Assembly: GCA_021234155.1 (NCBI GenBank)
Contig: JAJEKV010000008.1
Location: 15,179,294 to 15,243,293, forward strand
Source of the DNA: Isoetes taiwanensis
Taxonomy: Eukaryota > Streptophyta > Lycopodiopsida > Isoetales > Isoetaceae
DNA: 64,000 bases
Direction: 5' to 3'
The first letter of the stretch is position 1. Every line of letters begins with the position of its first letter. A model generated the notes under the pieces. That model did not search any database and had not been told where the DNA came from. It saw nothing but the letters and a program-made list of their open reading frames with translations. Below are positions 10,850 to 23,099 of this stretch, piece by piece. A program made the translations under genes and the position numbers.

Positions 10850-13666
10850 ATGGAGGAGGACCGGAATGCTTACTGGGCTGCGATTATGATTTAATTAGAG
10901 GAGAAGAGAGAAGAGGTAAGTATTCTTTTTCATTCATAGCAATCTTCAAGAGCTGTAAACAAGCATTGTCATTTTGTTTTTAATGTTTTTTTTTTCAGCT
11001 TAGGGCTGAAATACAGCCCGAATCACCTCCAAATGGCCTGTTTGATCATGGCAACTTACATTGGTATCCTGAAGAGCATCACGTACCTGATATTCAAGGG
11101 GGTGGTCAGATGCTTGTTTGGACTTGCTACATCCATACAGACCGGGTCCAAGATTTTGTTCTTGGGGAGCAGAGGAATTGTGAAGCACCTGCCAATTTCT
11201 ATCTAGGAAGTTCAGTGCCTGAGAGAGTGTTAAAAAGACCCTACAAGGATTCCTATATGACGTTGAAGAGGTATTGGTTTGATTCATGTGTTTGTATTTT
11301 AAATCATGAGTCCAAGATCCAATCGGGCCATCCAATAGTAGATCAAAACTAACTTGAAATGCACAATACAGATATGGTGTTCATATGGACCTCAAGACAA
11401 GACAGCAAACACTCATGTGGTTGAGGATAGACCACGTCCACCGGGCACACGTAGAAAAAGAATTGAGATGGAAGAGGGCATACGTAGAGGCTGCCAGTGC
11501 CATTTCACAATCAGGCAAGTCTATTTCCTTCCAGAATTTTCACATATCACTTATTATGGGTTTGATCACAAGAATATCCAAGGTTTGCCCTGCCATGGTA
11601 GGTTTGTTGTCCCATCCTCTGGAGTTAAGTTCAAGCTAGGACCCTGGATCTCACAAAAATTGAGGGAATGGGTAAGAGAGAAGCTTGTCCAATGGCACAC
11701 GCCACGTAGTGTCATGAACATGCATGAAGAGAGGTGGAGGTTGAGACTTGAAGTGAATGGACAGGAAAGCATGTGTAGGGATGATGTTTTGAAAATTCGG
11801 GACGTGTACAATATTGAAAACGGAGTTGTTCGTAACACATGGAAGCTACATGAAGATCTTCCCACTAGCATTGACATGTGGGTTCAACAACATCAAGATT
11901 CTGTGTTCATGTATGAGCAAGGAGACTTGTTTCAATTAGGAGTTATGACTCCAATCCAAAGGGAGTCCATGTTGAGATTTGGCAAGAACAGAGCCATATG
12001 CATGGACTCTACTTTCAAAACAAACGACAAGAGGTGCGGTTCTTCCTCAAGTTTTATTGTGTGTGCTCCTGGTACGTTGAGTTGATTTGATTATTGTGTA
12101 TGGTTTAATGCAGGTTCTATCTTTTCACACTTATCGCCTTTGATGAGTATTCCAATGGTTTACCATTGGCTTACTTATTACCAATTCTCAAAAGAGTGGA
12201 GCTATAACAAAGTGGATGCAAGCACGAAAGGAGTCCTTATGCCGAGATGATCCTGATTGGCAACCTTCTTGCATCATTACAGATGATGCCCATGCTGAGA
12301 TAAAGGCCGTGAAAAAAGTAACTTGTCAAACTCTAATCCTTGGAAGCATTCCATATGTACTAACATTGTTTATTTGCATAGGTTTTTCCTAGTGTGCCCG
12401 TGCAAATTTGCATTTGGCACGTGAGGAGGGCTTGGATCAAGTGGTTGCAGAAGAACATCAAGAACAAGGTGGCATGTAATGATCTGTTCAAGGAACTTGG
12501 TTACATTATGTACAGAACAGAAGGTCCTCTAGGGGACAATGTGTACGGTGAAGAGTATAGGGAGGCAGTAAGGAGGGAGGCAACAAAGAAATTGGAAGGC
12601 TTAGTGAGGAAGTATCCTCAATACCCCAAGTTGGCGGCTTACATGAGTAAGGAGTGGACCAAAAACATTTGCCAATGGGTATTGGCTACAAGGATGTACC
12701 CTCACTTCAACCAAGAGACTAATGCAGCCATACAGGCATGGCATTGTGCCTTGAAAAGGCGCTTGGGCATTTCAAAATGAGCACTCCGAGGACGGAGGAT
12801 TGATTGGCTGCTCTACATTCTAATCAACAACGTGGAGACACACATGGCATACATCAGGTATAACTTCTAATCATCTTATCTAGCCTATTTTGATTTTGCA
12901 AGAACATAATTCTCTTGTCATCTAGGTCCATGAAGGAAGCAAGATTTGTGGTGAACACCTCCCAGGAAGAGATAGTACAGTGTGCCATACTGGGTGCAAG
13001 GAAGATTGCTGATGAACATGTCACATTCACTAACTTCGAAGAAGGTGAGGCAGAAGTGCAAAGTGAACGCACTCTAGGGCTAGGACCATACTTTGTGAAC
13101 GGGGCACACAAGAACCGGGCATCTTGTGGATCGTCCCCTCGGGGAGCCAAGGGCAACTTATGTAAGCACCAAGTTAAGGTCATGCAAATGTTGGGCACCA
13201 ATTGTCCCAATATGGGACAATTGGTGGGGGCATGGACCACTTGAGGCCATGTGAGGATCTATTTCATGGGGCCTTTCATGGGGAGGAAACCACATATGAA
13301 GATGTGGCTGAGATTGTAAGCTTGGACGAGTCTCCCTCTCAAAAGGAGACAAGGATTAACCTGGATAAGACAAGGTGATCCTTACAAGAAGTCATTGGTA
13401 GAGTGATGTCAAGGGCAGAAAAAGATCCAGGCATGCTAATTGCAACTGATTCACTCATGAGACAACTCGACACGCGGCTTGAAAGAATGGATGATGTTGG
13501 CTACACAAACTCTAACAGAACCATAACATGTATCTCCACTAATGCAGTCGAAGAGGAGTGTGGTAATAGTTTGGCAAGGCTCAAGCCTCTGATAGAAATT
13601 GGGAAGAGGAAAGACAAGGAAACCAAGAAGAGTTGGAAGCAAGTTGAGATGGATGGCCTATTGTGA
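10850..13666 (+). pseudogene. MULE transposase (MULE domain + SWIM zinc finger), inactivated
   Basis: The gene can be followed through exons at 10850-10915, 10999-11270, 11372-12033, 12114-12317, 12382-12857 and from 12926. Signature blocks are ICMDSTFKTND (about 12000-12030), YLFTLIAFDEYSNGLPLAYL after the splice at 12114, IITDDAHAEIKAV before the next intron, ICIWHVRRAW (12403-12432), and a SWIM finger near 13117-13170. The finger reads ASC..16 residues..CKH, so the first Cys of CxCxnCxH is Ala. Damage includes an early TAA in exon 1, a phase mismatch between exons 2 and 3, a frameshift in exon 4, an in-frame TGA at 12778-12780, and a frameshift after 13240. This transposase would cut at the inverted repeats and use a DDE nuclease fold; here it is dead. 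Confidence 0.88.
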
Positions 13667-13865
13667 GAATGGCATTGTGAGTTTGTTGTTGTTTAATGCT
13701 CATTGACACCTTTTGAAGCCACTCATGAGCTTCATTGTCTTGTTAATTGCTAAGGTCAAATTTAGAGTTTACCTATGTCCTTCTTATAAACAATAGGATC
13801 TTGAGTTTAATGTTTAATGTTTAGAGTTTAGACCATAGGATAAAAAAGTAATAAAAAAACGTACG
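13667..13865. other. 3' untranslated part of the MULE
   Basis: AT-rich sequence between the end of the transposase frame and the right subterminal array. It includes GTTTAATGTTTAATGTTTAGAG, a short slippage repeat. Confidence 0.5.
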
Positions 13866-14222
13866 GGATCCCCTCCTCCGGGATCCCGCGTCCGCCTGCT
13901 TGGTGATCCCGTCCTCCGGGATCACACACTAATTAAAACGGGATCCCCTCCTCCGGAATCCCGCGTTCGCCTGCTTGCTGATCCCGTGGGATCCCGGAGG
14001 AGGGGATCGCGTGGATGATCCCGGAGGTGGGGATCTCTGAGGCGTGGACGGCCGCGATGGCACGGGGGTTTGGATGGCGGGGATGGACCGGGCCGACGTG
14101 GCGTCTGCCGTACGTCAGAACGGGGTCTCCCCAACGGACCCTGTCGAGAGCGGCCCGGGATCCCGGAGGACGGTATATTTATCTCCGGGATCACCAAATC
14201 AAGGGTAAAAGTATCCTGAGCC
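13866..14222 (-). repeat. MULE right subterminal array and terminal inverted repeat
   Basis: Copies of CCCCTCCTCCGGGATCCCG and its complement lie at 13867-14030; the last ~110 bp (14110-14222) are the inverted partner of the left end. The element stops at GTATCCTGAGCC (14211-14222), followed by the duplicated GCAGGTTATC. Confidence 0.9.
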
Positions 14223-14232
14223 GCAGGTTATC
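14223..14232. repeat. Right target-site duplication of the MULE (10 bp)
   Basis: GCAGGTTATC, identical to 9937-9946. Confidence 0.93.
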
Positions 14233-14815
14233 TACAGGTGCCTGCGTGTTAATGCTTTTCGACGTCGCTATGGTCCTCGCATATCTGCAGTATGCCCCCT
14301 CTGCCTTTCAAACGTTGAGACTCTTGAGCACGGTCTCTTCGATTGTCCGGAGGTTTAACCAGCGTGGTCCTGGCTACAAGGTTTGTTTAATAGTACATTG
14401 GACTGCCGACGCATCCTCTTGGCGTCCTATCCCAATGCATGCCCCCCAGCTAAACAGAGGGCATTCCATCTTGGTTTTAGTTGGCTCCTACGGTTGATAT
14501 GGAAGTGTCGCAGACACCACATCTTTCAGGGGATTTATTCATCTGCACATGGTATTATTACTGGCCCAGAAAAAGATACTGACAGCTTGCGAGTGTTCCT
14601 CCCTTGAATCAGAAATGATGAAACGCATTTGGATTCAGTATCTTCAAATTGATTCTTATCTTCAGTCTCCTATTCTGGAGTAAGTACATTGTGCTCCAGG
14701 CTCGTGCTCCTGTGGCATCTTTTTATACTTACACAGTTAGATGAAACAGTAAATTTTGTACTTTTTATCTGATTAATAAATTTTTTGGGTTTCGTCCTTC
14801 GAAAAAAAAAAAAAA
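14233..14815 (+). pseudogene. LINE 3' part: zinc-binding RT C-terminus, 3'UTR and poly(A)
   Basis: This continues the element broken at 9946. One frame gives RYGPRISAVCPLC, then ETLEHGLFDCPEV: the CxxC..H..C pattern of the zinc-binding domain at the end of plant LINE ORF2 proteins (zf-RVT). A second readable stretch around 14383-14607 continues it after a frameshift. A 3' UTR follows and ends in a run of 14 A at 14802-14815. The order RT, zinc domain, poly(A) on either side of the MULE shows it was one LINE. Confidence 0.85.
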
Positions 14816-15530
14816 TCTTTGTGCAGTAAAAGAGCTTTAATGCTAGAAAGCTAAGCATTAGTTTATTTAATAGTGTCGATCTAACATCGTTGGATCGTCA
14901 TTCTAACCAGAGGACAAGCAATATATATTTTTCTTCTCAGGTTTTTTTTTGTTATAGGGCCTTCTTCTCACAGCAGTATAGCATCATTGATGAAACTTTT
15001 CCTCAACTTTTTCCTGACCTCTCCTTGTTCATACTGATGTCTCTCATCTAATTGATACGTGGAGGACATCTTTCAATACAACTTCCTTTCTTGACCTGGT
15101 TTTCTTAGTCTTTCTCATCTCGCTTATGTTGATTATCAAAGATATTTTCTCATATACGATGACAATGCTTTTGTGGTTTTCTTATTCTTTAAGATGGCAT
15201 TTGTTGAGCTCTAAAGCCATTAATGGGATCTTATTTTGGATTATGTTCTTGCTTCCTCTAATCTATTCATTCTTAATCGTTTGAGATGCACTCTTGTTTG
15301 TTGAAAAATTGTTGTCTGGACTTGGTTTTGCTAAATTGTATTGTATGTTATGAAAGAGAATTTCACCAAGAAGAAAAAATCGGCTCTCTAGACTTCGTTA
15401 ACTTTCTTATCATGATCTTTTAGTTGGAATTGTATCTTCTTTGGGGATTTGGGATTGGATGTTGTCAACTAGATGATGTCATGCATTCACAAATTGGATC
15501 ATGCAATTAGACTCTGCTTGGATCCTGTCA
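14816..15530. other. AT-rich intergenic; nothing recognised
   Basis: No gene or clear repeat is seen. Short oligo-T and oligo-A runs occur. Confidence 0.5.
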
Positions 15531-15534
15531 TTGT

Positions 15535-16140
15535 GCTACATATTCTAAATAAGGTGCGCCCCAGACAACCTCGATCGTTAGATCCCTCCATCCTACAGCC
15601 TAGATTATATGTTAGGGCCTCTGGACACCTCCATTTTGATTATGGTGATTTATGATCGGGGTGCCTAAGTTTTGGAATATGAAATATGGGGACTCATCTC
15701 TATGCGGATTCACCAAAGATTTTAGAATATGAAATACGTAGACTCGTACCCCTACTAAAATAAAAAAATATCCTAATAAGAATGCTTTAACCAATGCAAC
15801 CAGCGAGCTAATTCACTTATGTTTTCTATCAAATCTATTTTTTTTTCATGATAACCCATTCAATTGTGTTGGGGGTTTGGTCTATGGTCTCAAAAATGGT
15901 GATTTATGCATCCATATTAAATCCCCCTGCAACCCCCTATTATTGTGGTATATATTCTAAACGGGTGCACCCCAGACAACCTCAAGCGTTGGATCCCTCC
16001 ATCCTACGGCCTAGAGACTTGAATTCCTATCAAAATAATCCAATATCCTAATACGGATGCTTTAACTAATGCAACCAGCGAGCTAACTCGCTTATTTTTT
16101 CTATTGAATCTATATTTTTGTTTATGATAACCCATTAGGT
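15535..16140 (+). repeat. Partial tandem duplication (two diverged copies)
   Basis: The block with CCCCAGACAACCTC and GGATCCCTCCATCCTAC-like sequence at 15555-15610 recurs at 15970-16020. The block ATCCTAATA..ATGCTTTAAC..ATGCAACCAGCGAGCTAA at 15770-15835 recurs at 16038-16095, in both cases followed by TTTTCTAT..AATCTAT and GATAACCCATT. The copies are ~270-410 bp apart, with internal indels. Confidence 0.75.
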
Positions 16141-16268
16141 GGAGATTTCTTAACCCGGGCAACAATATGCCTGCAACGCTCTTGTATTGGGTCCCATATG
16201 CCGATTGGCCTTCGTGGATGATAAAAATTCAATTCAATTCAATTCAATTCAATTCAATTCAATTCAAT
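16140..16268 (+). mobile_element. 3' end of a non-LTR retroelement with (AATTC)n tail
   Basis: CTTGTATTGGGTCC, CGATTGGCCTTCGTGG and GATGATAAAAATTC are followed by nine AATTC-type units (16224-16268). The same sequence of blocks precedes two other, different microsatellites at 24484 and 26338. Short tandem tails of this type mark the 3' ends of RTE-like LINEs or their SINEs. Confidence 0.65.
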
Positions 16269-17880
16269 TGTGTTAGGGGTATTCAAATCCCTCTGCAACC
16301 CTGTTGTTATGCTACATATTTGCGCTCCAATTGAAAATTGCCGGTGTATTATTATGATACAATTTGCTTTTATATGTTAAAATATAATTACATACATGAG
16401 ATTCGGGAATGGTCCCCGGTGGCCAAAATAGCTAGGAAGTTTTTTTCCTCACCTGTGAATCATGGTCATATGATCTATTTTTGGCATGCGCATGCCGCAT
16501 GCTTTTTTTTACTGACATTTGGACATGCACATTGACATGTGTATGCGATTTGTTTTTTGGGATGCCGCATGCCTTTTGTGGCCGACCATTTAGGCATCTG
16601 GCAACCAGGCATCTCGAAAGAAGGTAGAAAAACCAGAAATTAAAAGGATAAAGTAGCGACTTCTTTATGTCTACTCTTAAAGCTGCATATTTAATTGCTT
16701 TTCAAAAAACATTGCTATTCATATGCTAGTTTCCCATTAGGCTTAAGGTTGTTGATCTTTTGCGATGCAAGATATTTCCTAATATCCAAAATGGGCAATA
16801 GCATGGACTAGATGGAAACCAAGGTGTAATGAAACCAAGGAAATGGATGGAAATAAAGTAAGGAGAGGGTGGATGAATGATAGAAAATTTTTTATTGATA
16901 AAATGGAGTATGTAAAGGAGGAACATGCACAAAAGAAGACCTCAGCCTCCACCTCGAAATGAGCAAAGTAAACCTAAGAATAAATTGAAGTGTACTCAAC
17001 TAAGATTTTACCCACTTTTGTCCCTGAATTTTATGTTCGAGCATATACAATGAGTTAAAGGTTCTATTTAAATAGAAGGCATAATCATTTCATGGAGTTA
17101 AATTGGGTATGCCAATTTTTCTTTTTACCAACTGGGCCTCGTAATTTTTAGCAGGTTTTCCTAATCCCCCTTACAACAATTTCTCAAATTCTAGCCTATC
17201 CACATTGCACTCCACCTCAAGTTCCAATTTATGCCGTTGGATCTTCAAATTTCTAGATCTAAGACCCAAGAAATTACAAAAATTCAAGAAAATTACTTCG
17301 CCCTTCCTCATTCTTCCCATTCCCTTTTTGTTCTCACACATTATGCTCCAGCAGACTTAGAAGCAACTATTGATGATGCCCACCTAATGTTGAGAAATTC
17401 TTGGAAGTCCGTTCATCTTAGTGCAAGGCAAATCATTGATGTTTTAAATGGCATGTGAACAAATAAATTAAGGTCGTTACATGGACCATAGCTCTGCACA
17501 GATGCAATGGTGTAAAGCTCGCTTTGATCTATGCGTATTCACAAATTATGCCATGTATTTGAAGTTAGAAAAGTGTAGGGTTGAATTTGGCAGCTTGTGA
17601 TTCTGCATCTACAGCTTGAAAGCCCTTATGATGCATGCTGAATGGAGAGCTCAAAATAGACGATCCTCAATTTCCAATGAAAAACGAAGCCCTTTTTGTG
17701 CAGATTGAATGGACTACACGACAAGCCAAGAAGAATTATGAAAGCCGACCTTGCATCCCTTCATCTTTACAAGCTTGTAAGTAGTTTCTTATCTATGGAT
17801 GTCTAGATGACATGATTAAGAAGAGGATCGTGTAAATATGCAGATCTTTGTCTCTGAAACCCTAGGCCCGAAAAGCTTGG
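16269..17880. other. Intergenic; no gene recognised
   Basis: A 75-codon open frame at 17231-17458 has no recognisable motif. The remainder is AT-rich sequence without clear repeats. Confidence 0.4.
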
Positions 17881-17889
17881 CACACACGC

Positions 17890-18790
17890 GTTTTCAATCA
17901 TAACTGGAGATCTGGAAGTCCGTTTCAGCCGAAAATTGCGCTGGAAAGCCATCTCGAAGTTCTTTCTATCGGTATGTGATTTGCATATGTTTTACTGATT
18001 ATTTTACATCAGAAACACAGATTTTCGGGCTGCAAATTGGGGTCCCAAAAACCCTGAAGTCTTCTTTGGTGCTGCCCAAACACTTTTCATCATATCGGAG
18101 ATCAAGGACTCGCTTTTGCTGAAATTTATTGCATTGGAAAGTCATCTCAGATTTCTTCCTATTGGTATGTAATTTGTATATGTTTTCTATAATTTTCCCT
18201 CTGCAAAAACTCGAACTTTCTGGCTGCAAATCGAGGGCTTAAAACCCTCGGAAGTGCTTGTGGTATTGTCCACATATTTTCTATCGATTGGCGGGATTTT
18301 AACCCGCTTCAGCTGAAATTTGTCACGTTGGAAAGCTCCCTCAGTGATCTTTCTGAAGCTATGTGATTTGCATGTGTTTGAATGGTGTTTCCATAGCAAA
18401 AACACTGATTTATAGCCTGCACCACCACTTTTGTAGTTCATATTACATTTTGTTCATATCTCTTTAGGTGACTTCGGTTTCTCATGAAATTTATATCTTT
18501 GGAAAGCTCTCTCAGAGTTCTTTCAAAGATATTTTATGTTGCTAATGTTTAGACAGGATTTCAGAGCAAAAACAACAGATTTTTAGTGCTGGCTTTAGGG
18601 TTTCCATTGTTCGATTTTTCAAGACTATATACTTTTCTTCATATCTATTGATCTCCTGTTGCTGTTTTGGGAGCAATGCATTATCATTGCAATTTTGTTC
18701 GCGGATGATTATAAAGACATATGGTTTGTACACATCCGCTTAAGATCCGAGAGGAGAAAACAACAGTTTTTTTTTTTTTTTTGCAACCCG
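17890..18790 (+). repeat. ~178-bp tandem repeat, about five degenerate units
   Basis: Each unit holds, in order, a 'gaaattt..ttGGAAAGC..TCTCag' block, 'TCTTTCT..tATGTgATTTGCATATGTTT', then 'gCAAAAACacaGATTTT..gGCTGCAAAT' and an 'AAACCCT' block. The GGAAAGC blocks fall near 17946, 18136, 18330 and 18500, with a weaker fifth unit to 18790, ending in a 15-bp oligo-T. Units differ by point changes and indels. Such arrays occur in untranslated parts of plant gypsy elements and as minor satellites. Confidence 0.75.
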
Positions 18791-18954
18791 ATTTTTAAGA
18801 CGGGATTCGAGAGGTGTGATACCATCCAATCACCTTGGCTTAAAGCATTTACATCTTTGAAGCTTTGCGAAGGCCATGCGAAGGGGAAAAACCATTGCTT
18901 ATTTTCATTTCGCATAAGCCGGCGTCTATGAAGGTGGGCGAGGTTGCACTAGAG

Positions 18955-19345
18955 GAGGCCGCTTGATTTATGCACTTGAACACTTTCTCGCATTGCGGTG
19001 TCCGAAGGTGAAAGAGCCTTTGACTCTTCTTGCACTTGGAAGCGCACACCGCTTCCTACACGTGGGAAGCTTTGACGCATCCGGTAAAAGCGACGAGGTT
19101 GTGTATCATCAAAGTGCTTTTGGAGGCTTTTAGACAAGCCGCCTATAAGGTGGCGAGAGGTTTACCGAGGTCAGCGCTTGATTTATGCACTTGAACACTT
19201 CGCATTGACAGTGTACGTAGGTGAAAGAGCCCCGCACTTGGAAGCCCATACCGCGTGACATCGGAAGCTTTTGACTCCGCCACCGAAAAGGGCAGGTGGT
19301 GCATCATCAAAGTGCTTGGAGGCTTTGGACAAGCCGCTGAGAGGG
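18955..19345 (+). repeat. Tandem duplication of ~210 bp
   Basis: GCTTGATTTATGCACTTGAA occurs at about 18962 and 19179, each followed by AGGTGAAAGAGCC, GCACTTGGAAGC and CATCAAAGTGCTT..GGAGGCTTT..GACAAGCCGC. The second copy is shorter. Confidence 0.75.
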
Positions 19346-22300
19346 TGACACCGCATTCATGGCAACTCCGGTGATAGAAGAGGGCCGAGCCCCCGCCCCT
19401 TCATCCAACACCACATATATGCATGTGGATGGTGCCGACACGATCCCCTCTACCTAGCTTGCAGACATGGCAAAGAAAACTTCTATCGAGAGTACATAGA
19501 TGCCATTCCCAATTGCAGGCCGATGACACCGCAAAATTGACAGCGCGATCGAAAAGAGAAGCACTCCGCAAAGTCTCGTAACAAGCATAGCTCTACAGCA
19601 TATGACGATACTCTAGCCTAGCGGCAAGAAGTCAGATCCGTGCTTCACCACCACCAAACCGTAGTTGAGGAGCACGGAAACAGTTCAAGCAATGGCAGAG
19701 GGCAATAGAGCTCTAATTGCTTGCTTGGCGAGGAAATGCGTGCCTCCACCCAAATTGCTCAAGAGGCAGTTTTAGCTACGAAAAAACAACAGAGTTTCCG
19801 CGATGGAGGCCCGTGATCACATTTTTGGAAGATGGCCTTCGCCCAGTGCACTCCGAAGGCGTATGATAAGAAGAGTTTTGCCGACATGCAGGCGCGATAG
19901 ATTCCTTGTACACCGCCATGGAAACCATGACACAGACAAGCAACGTGGTTGAGCAGAGACAATGGTAACCATCTCCGCCTTCAATCGAGGTCGAGGAGGC
20001 CAAGCACCGTGATGCGAAAAAGTCCAGTTGCTTTTGAAGAGAGCTACCACAATTGAGAGCCCTTCAAAGTAGGGTCGGGACACAAGAAGTGGCCTCATCT
20101 CGCAAAGAACCCTATCTTTGGACTCTCGCATTTAAATCGGAGCATAGCTCCGCGCCCAAGATCGAAGATGATGAGCCGAGGGCAGCCATTGCCGAACAAG
20201 GCAAGGGCCTCAATGCACGCCATGAGCAATTGCAACGGTGCATGGAATTGACAAGGCAAGAATAATTTCAGCAGGAGCTAAGCTCCCGCCTGTGAAGGAG
20301 AGACCATTATACACGCACGGCAGTCCCACCGCCCAAGAGTCCGCAAGGCGCCGCCCAGGCCGCCTACTATCGCACCCTCAAGCCGCCCCATGCCACCCCG
20401 CCCCAACGTAGGCTACAACCTATGCCTGGCCAACAAGAAACAACTCCGTTGTGCCGGGCGTGATTGACCTAATAGTCGAGAGCTCCAAGAGCCGAGAGGA
20501 GCCACAATGTGATGGTACGCATTGACAGAATTATAGTGGGGAGGACCTCATTAATCGGCTCAAATGTTGATTCTGCTCGAATGACATTCCCCATGCCCAG
20601 AACATTATTAGGGCGAGACGCCATGGCGTCGACCTGCACCGACGGTGAATTCACGTTCAGCATCACCCGAGATGCCAGAAGTGAAAGCAGCCATCCTAGC
20701 GCCCGGGGTAGGCGCCTAAAGGAATCGCCAGATATGTTGACCGAGACGACCCCTGCCCAACAAGAAGACCAAGTTGAGCACGAGTTGGCCAAAGTTAAAG
20801 AATTATGAGCGAGGGGAAAGGGAGCCGCGGGGGCGATTCCGGGGCAAGATGCAAATTACCCCGGGCAACGAATCTTTGCTATGAATCTTTGCTAACACTC
20901 CGGCGGCCCTGGCCCGACCCTTTGCCGCTGCTGCGACGCCGCGCTCCAGAATTTGCCTCACCCTTACATTGCTGCTGCATCATAGAGCACTCAAGAGATT
21001 TGCCTCACCCTTTCATTATTCACTTTACATCTACATTTTGCCCCGCCGCCACCCCCTACGATTTAGTAAGCCAGCCCCAGATCCCCTCTTTTGCCCACAC
21101 TTAACAAATAAGGTTGTGCTCATGGTCTCACCCAGGTGTGGGGAGCTTCCCATGAGAAGGGAGATAGTCTCCAACTTTCAGTTACGCGGGAACATGAATC
21201 TCATCTTCCTCATGACATGGGAGCATCGCGGGACCCGCGAGGATACCCGACTTACCCGGGGATACCAGCACTACTCAATCTTTTAATGATTACCTGCAGG
21301 CGGGGGGGCATGAGGGGGTTGCACTGCTACTATCGAACAACCGCCAGCACTGATCAATCTTCTTGTTCAAAAACCGAGAGATAAAAGCACAACCGGTACA
21401 CAGCCAGGTAGCGTGTACCACTTCACCGATACCGAACCCACCTAACTTTGGCAGCTGCTACTTTTCCACATCACCGAGAAAGCAACTTCTATCACACCGC
21501 GGATAGTGGATGAGAATTTGGACTATGTCGATCTATATGATGACATACAGCGGCACTCTTAGGTTGGGCAATGTCATACTCGCCCGGAGACCAATCGCGC
21601 GGTGGGAGATTTGATCCGCTCAGTGATGATGCTCAATGCCGATTCGCGTCCGCGAAAAAGGCAGCCACCGGACTTATCGAGGAATGACAATCCAAGTCCG
21701 CCTGGCTATGAGGTACGGCCGATTTAGCACTGCTCTGCCCGGTATCTTTTGACACAGTATCTGCCAGTAAGGCCAGCATGATGGCCTTCCACCTTAAGAA
21801 ACGCCACAGCCAGGCGAGGGAAAACCGAGGCCCGAGATCCTGGTCCCAGCCGAGAGTGGACTATCAATGTTGGCTGAATTACTTTGGCCGGGATGTACAT
21901 GTCATCCAAGCACTTTTAGGTTAGCTTGGCCGAGGTTAATGCGTTTGTTGCCGCTCTCACATGTCTCGAGGCTACTTGGACCAGGATTATGAACATGCAC
22001 CTGAGGGGAGAAACGCCTTTGGTCTTATAGATGACATGAGAATTTTGCAATATCTACACTAAGAGCAGCGAGCCTGAGGCGAGGCTGATTGTGTGCTTAG
22101 GATGCCACAGCCGAGAGAGTGCTAGGATAAAAGCCGCAACCAGACCTCCAAGAACAGCAACGTAATCAATAGTTTTGATCACGAGTAAAGGAACACAAAT
22201 CTTTGGCTCAGCCAAGTCTGAACCACGCTGCATACATCGATCGGGCGATTGCCGCATCTTCCTTACGCTAAAAGCGGTACATTCGCGAAAGCGCATCAAA

Positions 22301-22934
22301 AGGAAATGTTTACCTCCTGGAAACGTCACCCAGGACATGCGAAGGTTCTTAAGCGGTACAGCCTGGGAATATCCTCGGCGGTGGAGGCAATACGCTTGCA
22401 ACAGCTACTCACGACCCTGGGTGTTTATCGGCATTACCCTTGCAAAGAAGGCCCGGTGCTGGAAATCACAGTGGGCGTGGAACAAGGCTTACAGCGTCTT
22501 TGCTGATGTGGGAAAGCGGAACTTGAGTGGTATCGCGAAATTGCTTTAGTGGCGGTGGTCGCAATGCCTGATGCCGACGAAACATTCTGAGGAAGGCACC
22601 ACTTCCTGATGGACTATTGATAGCGAGTTGATTTCCCATCTATAAAGGCCCAGGTGACCCTGCAGGCCAGTCACGAACAATCATGGTGGGTTAAATTTGC
22701 TTCTTCTTTGGGGTCTCGAGCAGCGGGTTGACGGCAGAATCAGGCCTGCCGGCGGTCAGACCCGACGCTCAACGGTGGTTTACATCTCTTCTAGTTGCGA
22801 ACTCACGTTCGACGTGAGAGCGTGGGATGCATTATTTAGCACACCAATGGGATTTTCTTGGCGTTTGACCTTTGTCTCGGGAAAAACTAGGCAAAGCGCA
22901 ACGGTTCTGTTCTGAATCGGTGTATGCAATTCTA
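19346..22934. other. GC-richer segment, probable decayed retroelement; no gene assigned
   Basis: This 3.6-kb block is richer in GC than its surroundings and full of broken, proline-, arginine- and acid-rich frames on the + strand that resemble a decayed gag region, but no signature motif can be named. Open frames at 20053-20265, 20509-20808 and 22175-22549 show no family. It runs into the assembly gap, so its relation to the LINE fragment at 23.1 kb is unknown. Confidence 0.35.
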
Positions 22935-23034
22935 NNNNNNNNNNNNNNNNNNNNNNNNNNNNNNNNNNNNNNNNNNNNNNNNNNNNNNNNNNNNNNNNNN
23001 NNNNNNNNNNNNNNNNNNNNNNNNNNNNNNNNNN
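22935..23034. other. Assembly gap (100 N)
   Basis: Exactly 100 undetermined bases, a conventional scaffold-gap length, so the true distance is unknown. Confidence 0.99.
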
Positions 23035-23099
23035 TATGAAAGATGCTGAATTAAGTTCGTGAGACAAATAACCATTTGATAGTGATATCGGGGGATTCA

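Larger units (their letters stand above)
9947..14222 (+). mobile_element. Mutator-like DNA transposon (MULE), 4,276 bp, complete ends, inserted in a LINE
   Basis: The element begins GGCTCGGGATACTTTTAC and ends with the complement of GGCTCAGGATACTTTTAC. The inverted similarity continues inward for about 110 bp (9947-10060 against 14110-14222), and a 10-bp duplication flanks both ends. Inside are GC-rich subterminal arrays built on CTCCGGGATC, a spliced transposase gene with a MULE domain and a SWIM zinc finger, and a C-terminal extension. It is oriented with the transposase on the + strand. The target is the body of a LINE, so the MULE insertion is younger. The ends are well preserved while the transposase is broken, so the copy could be moved only in trans. 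Confidence 0.93.
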
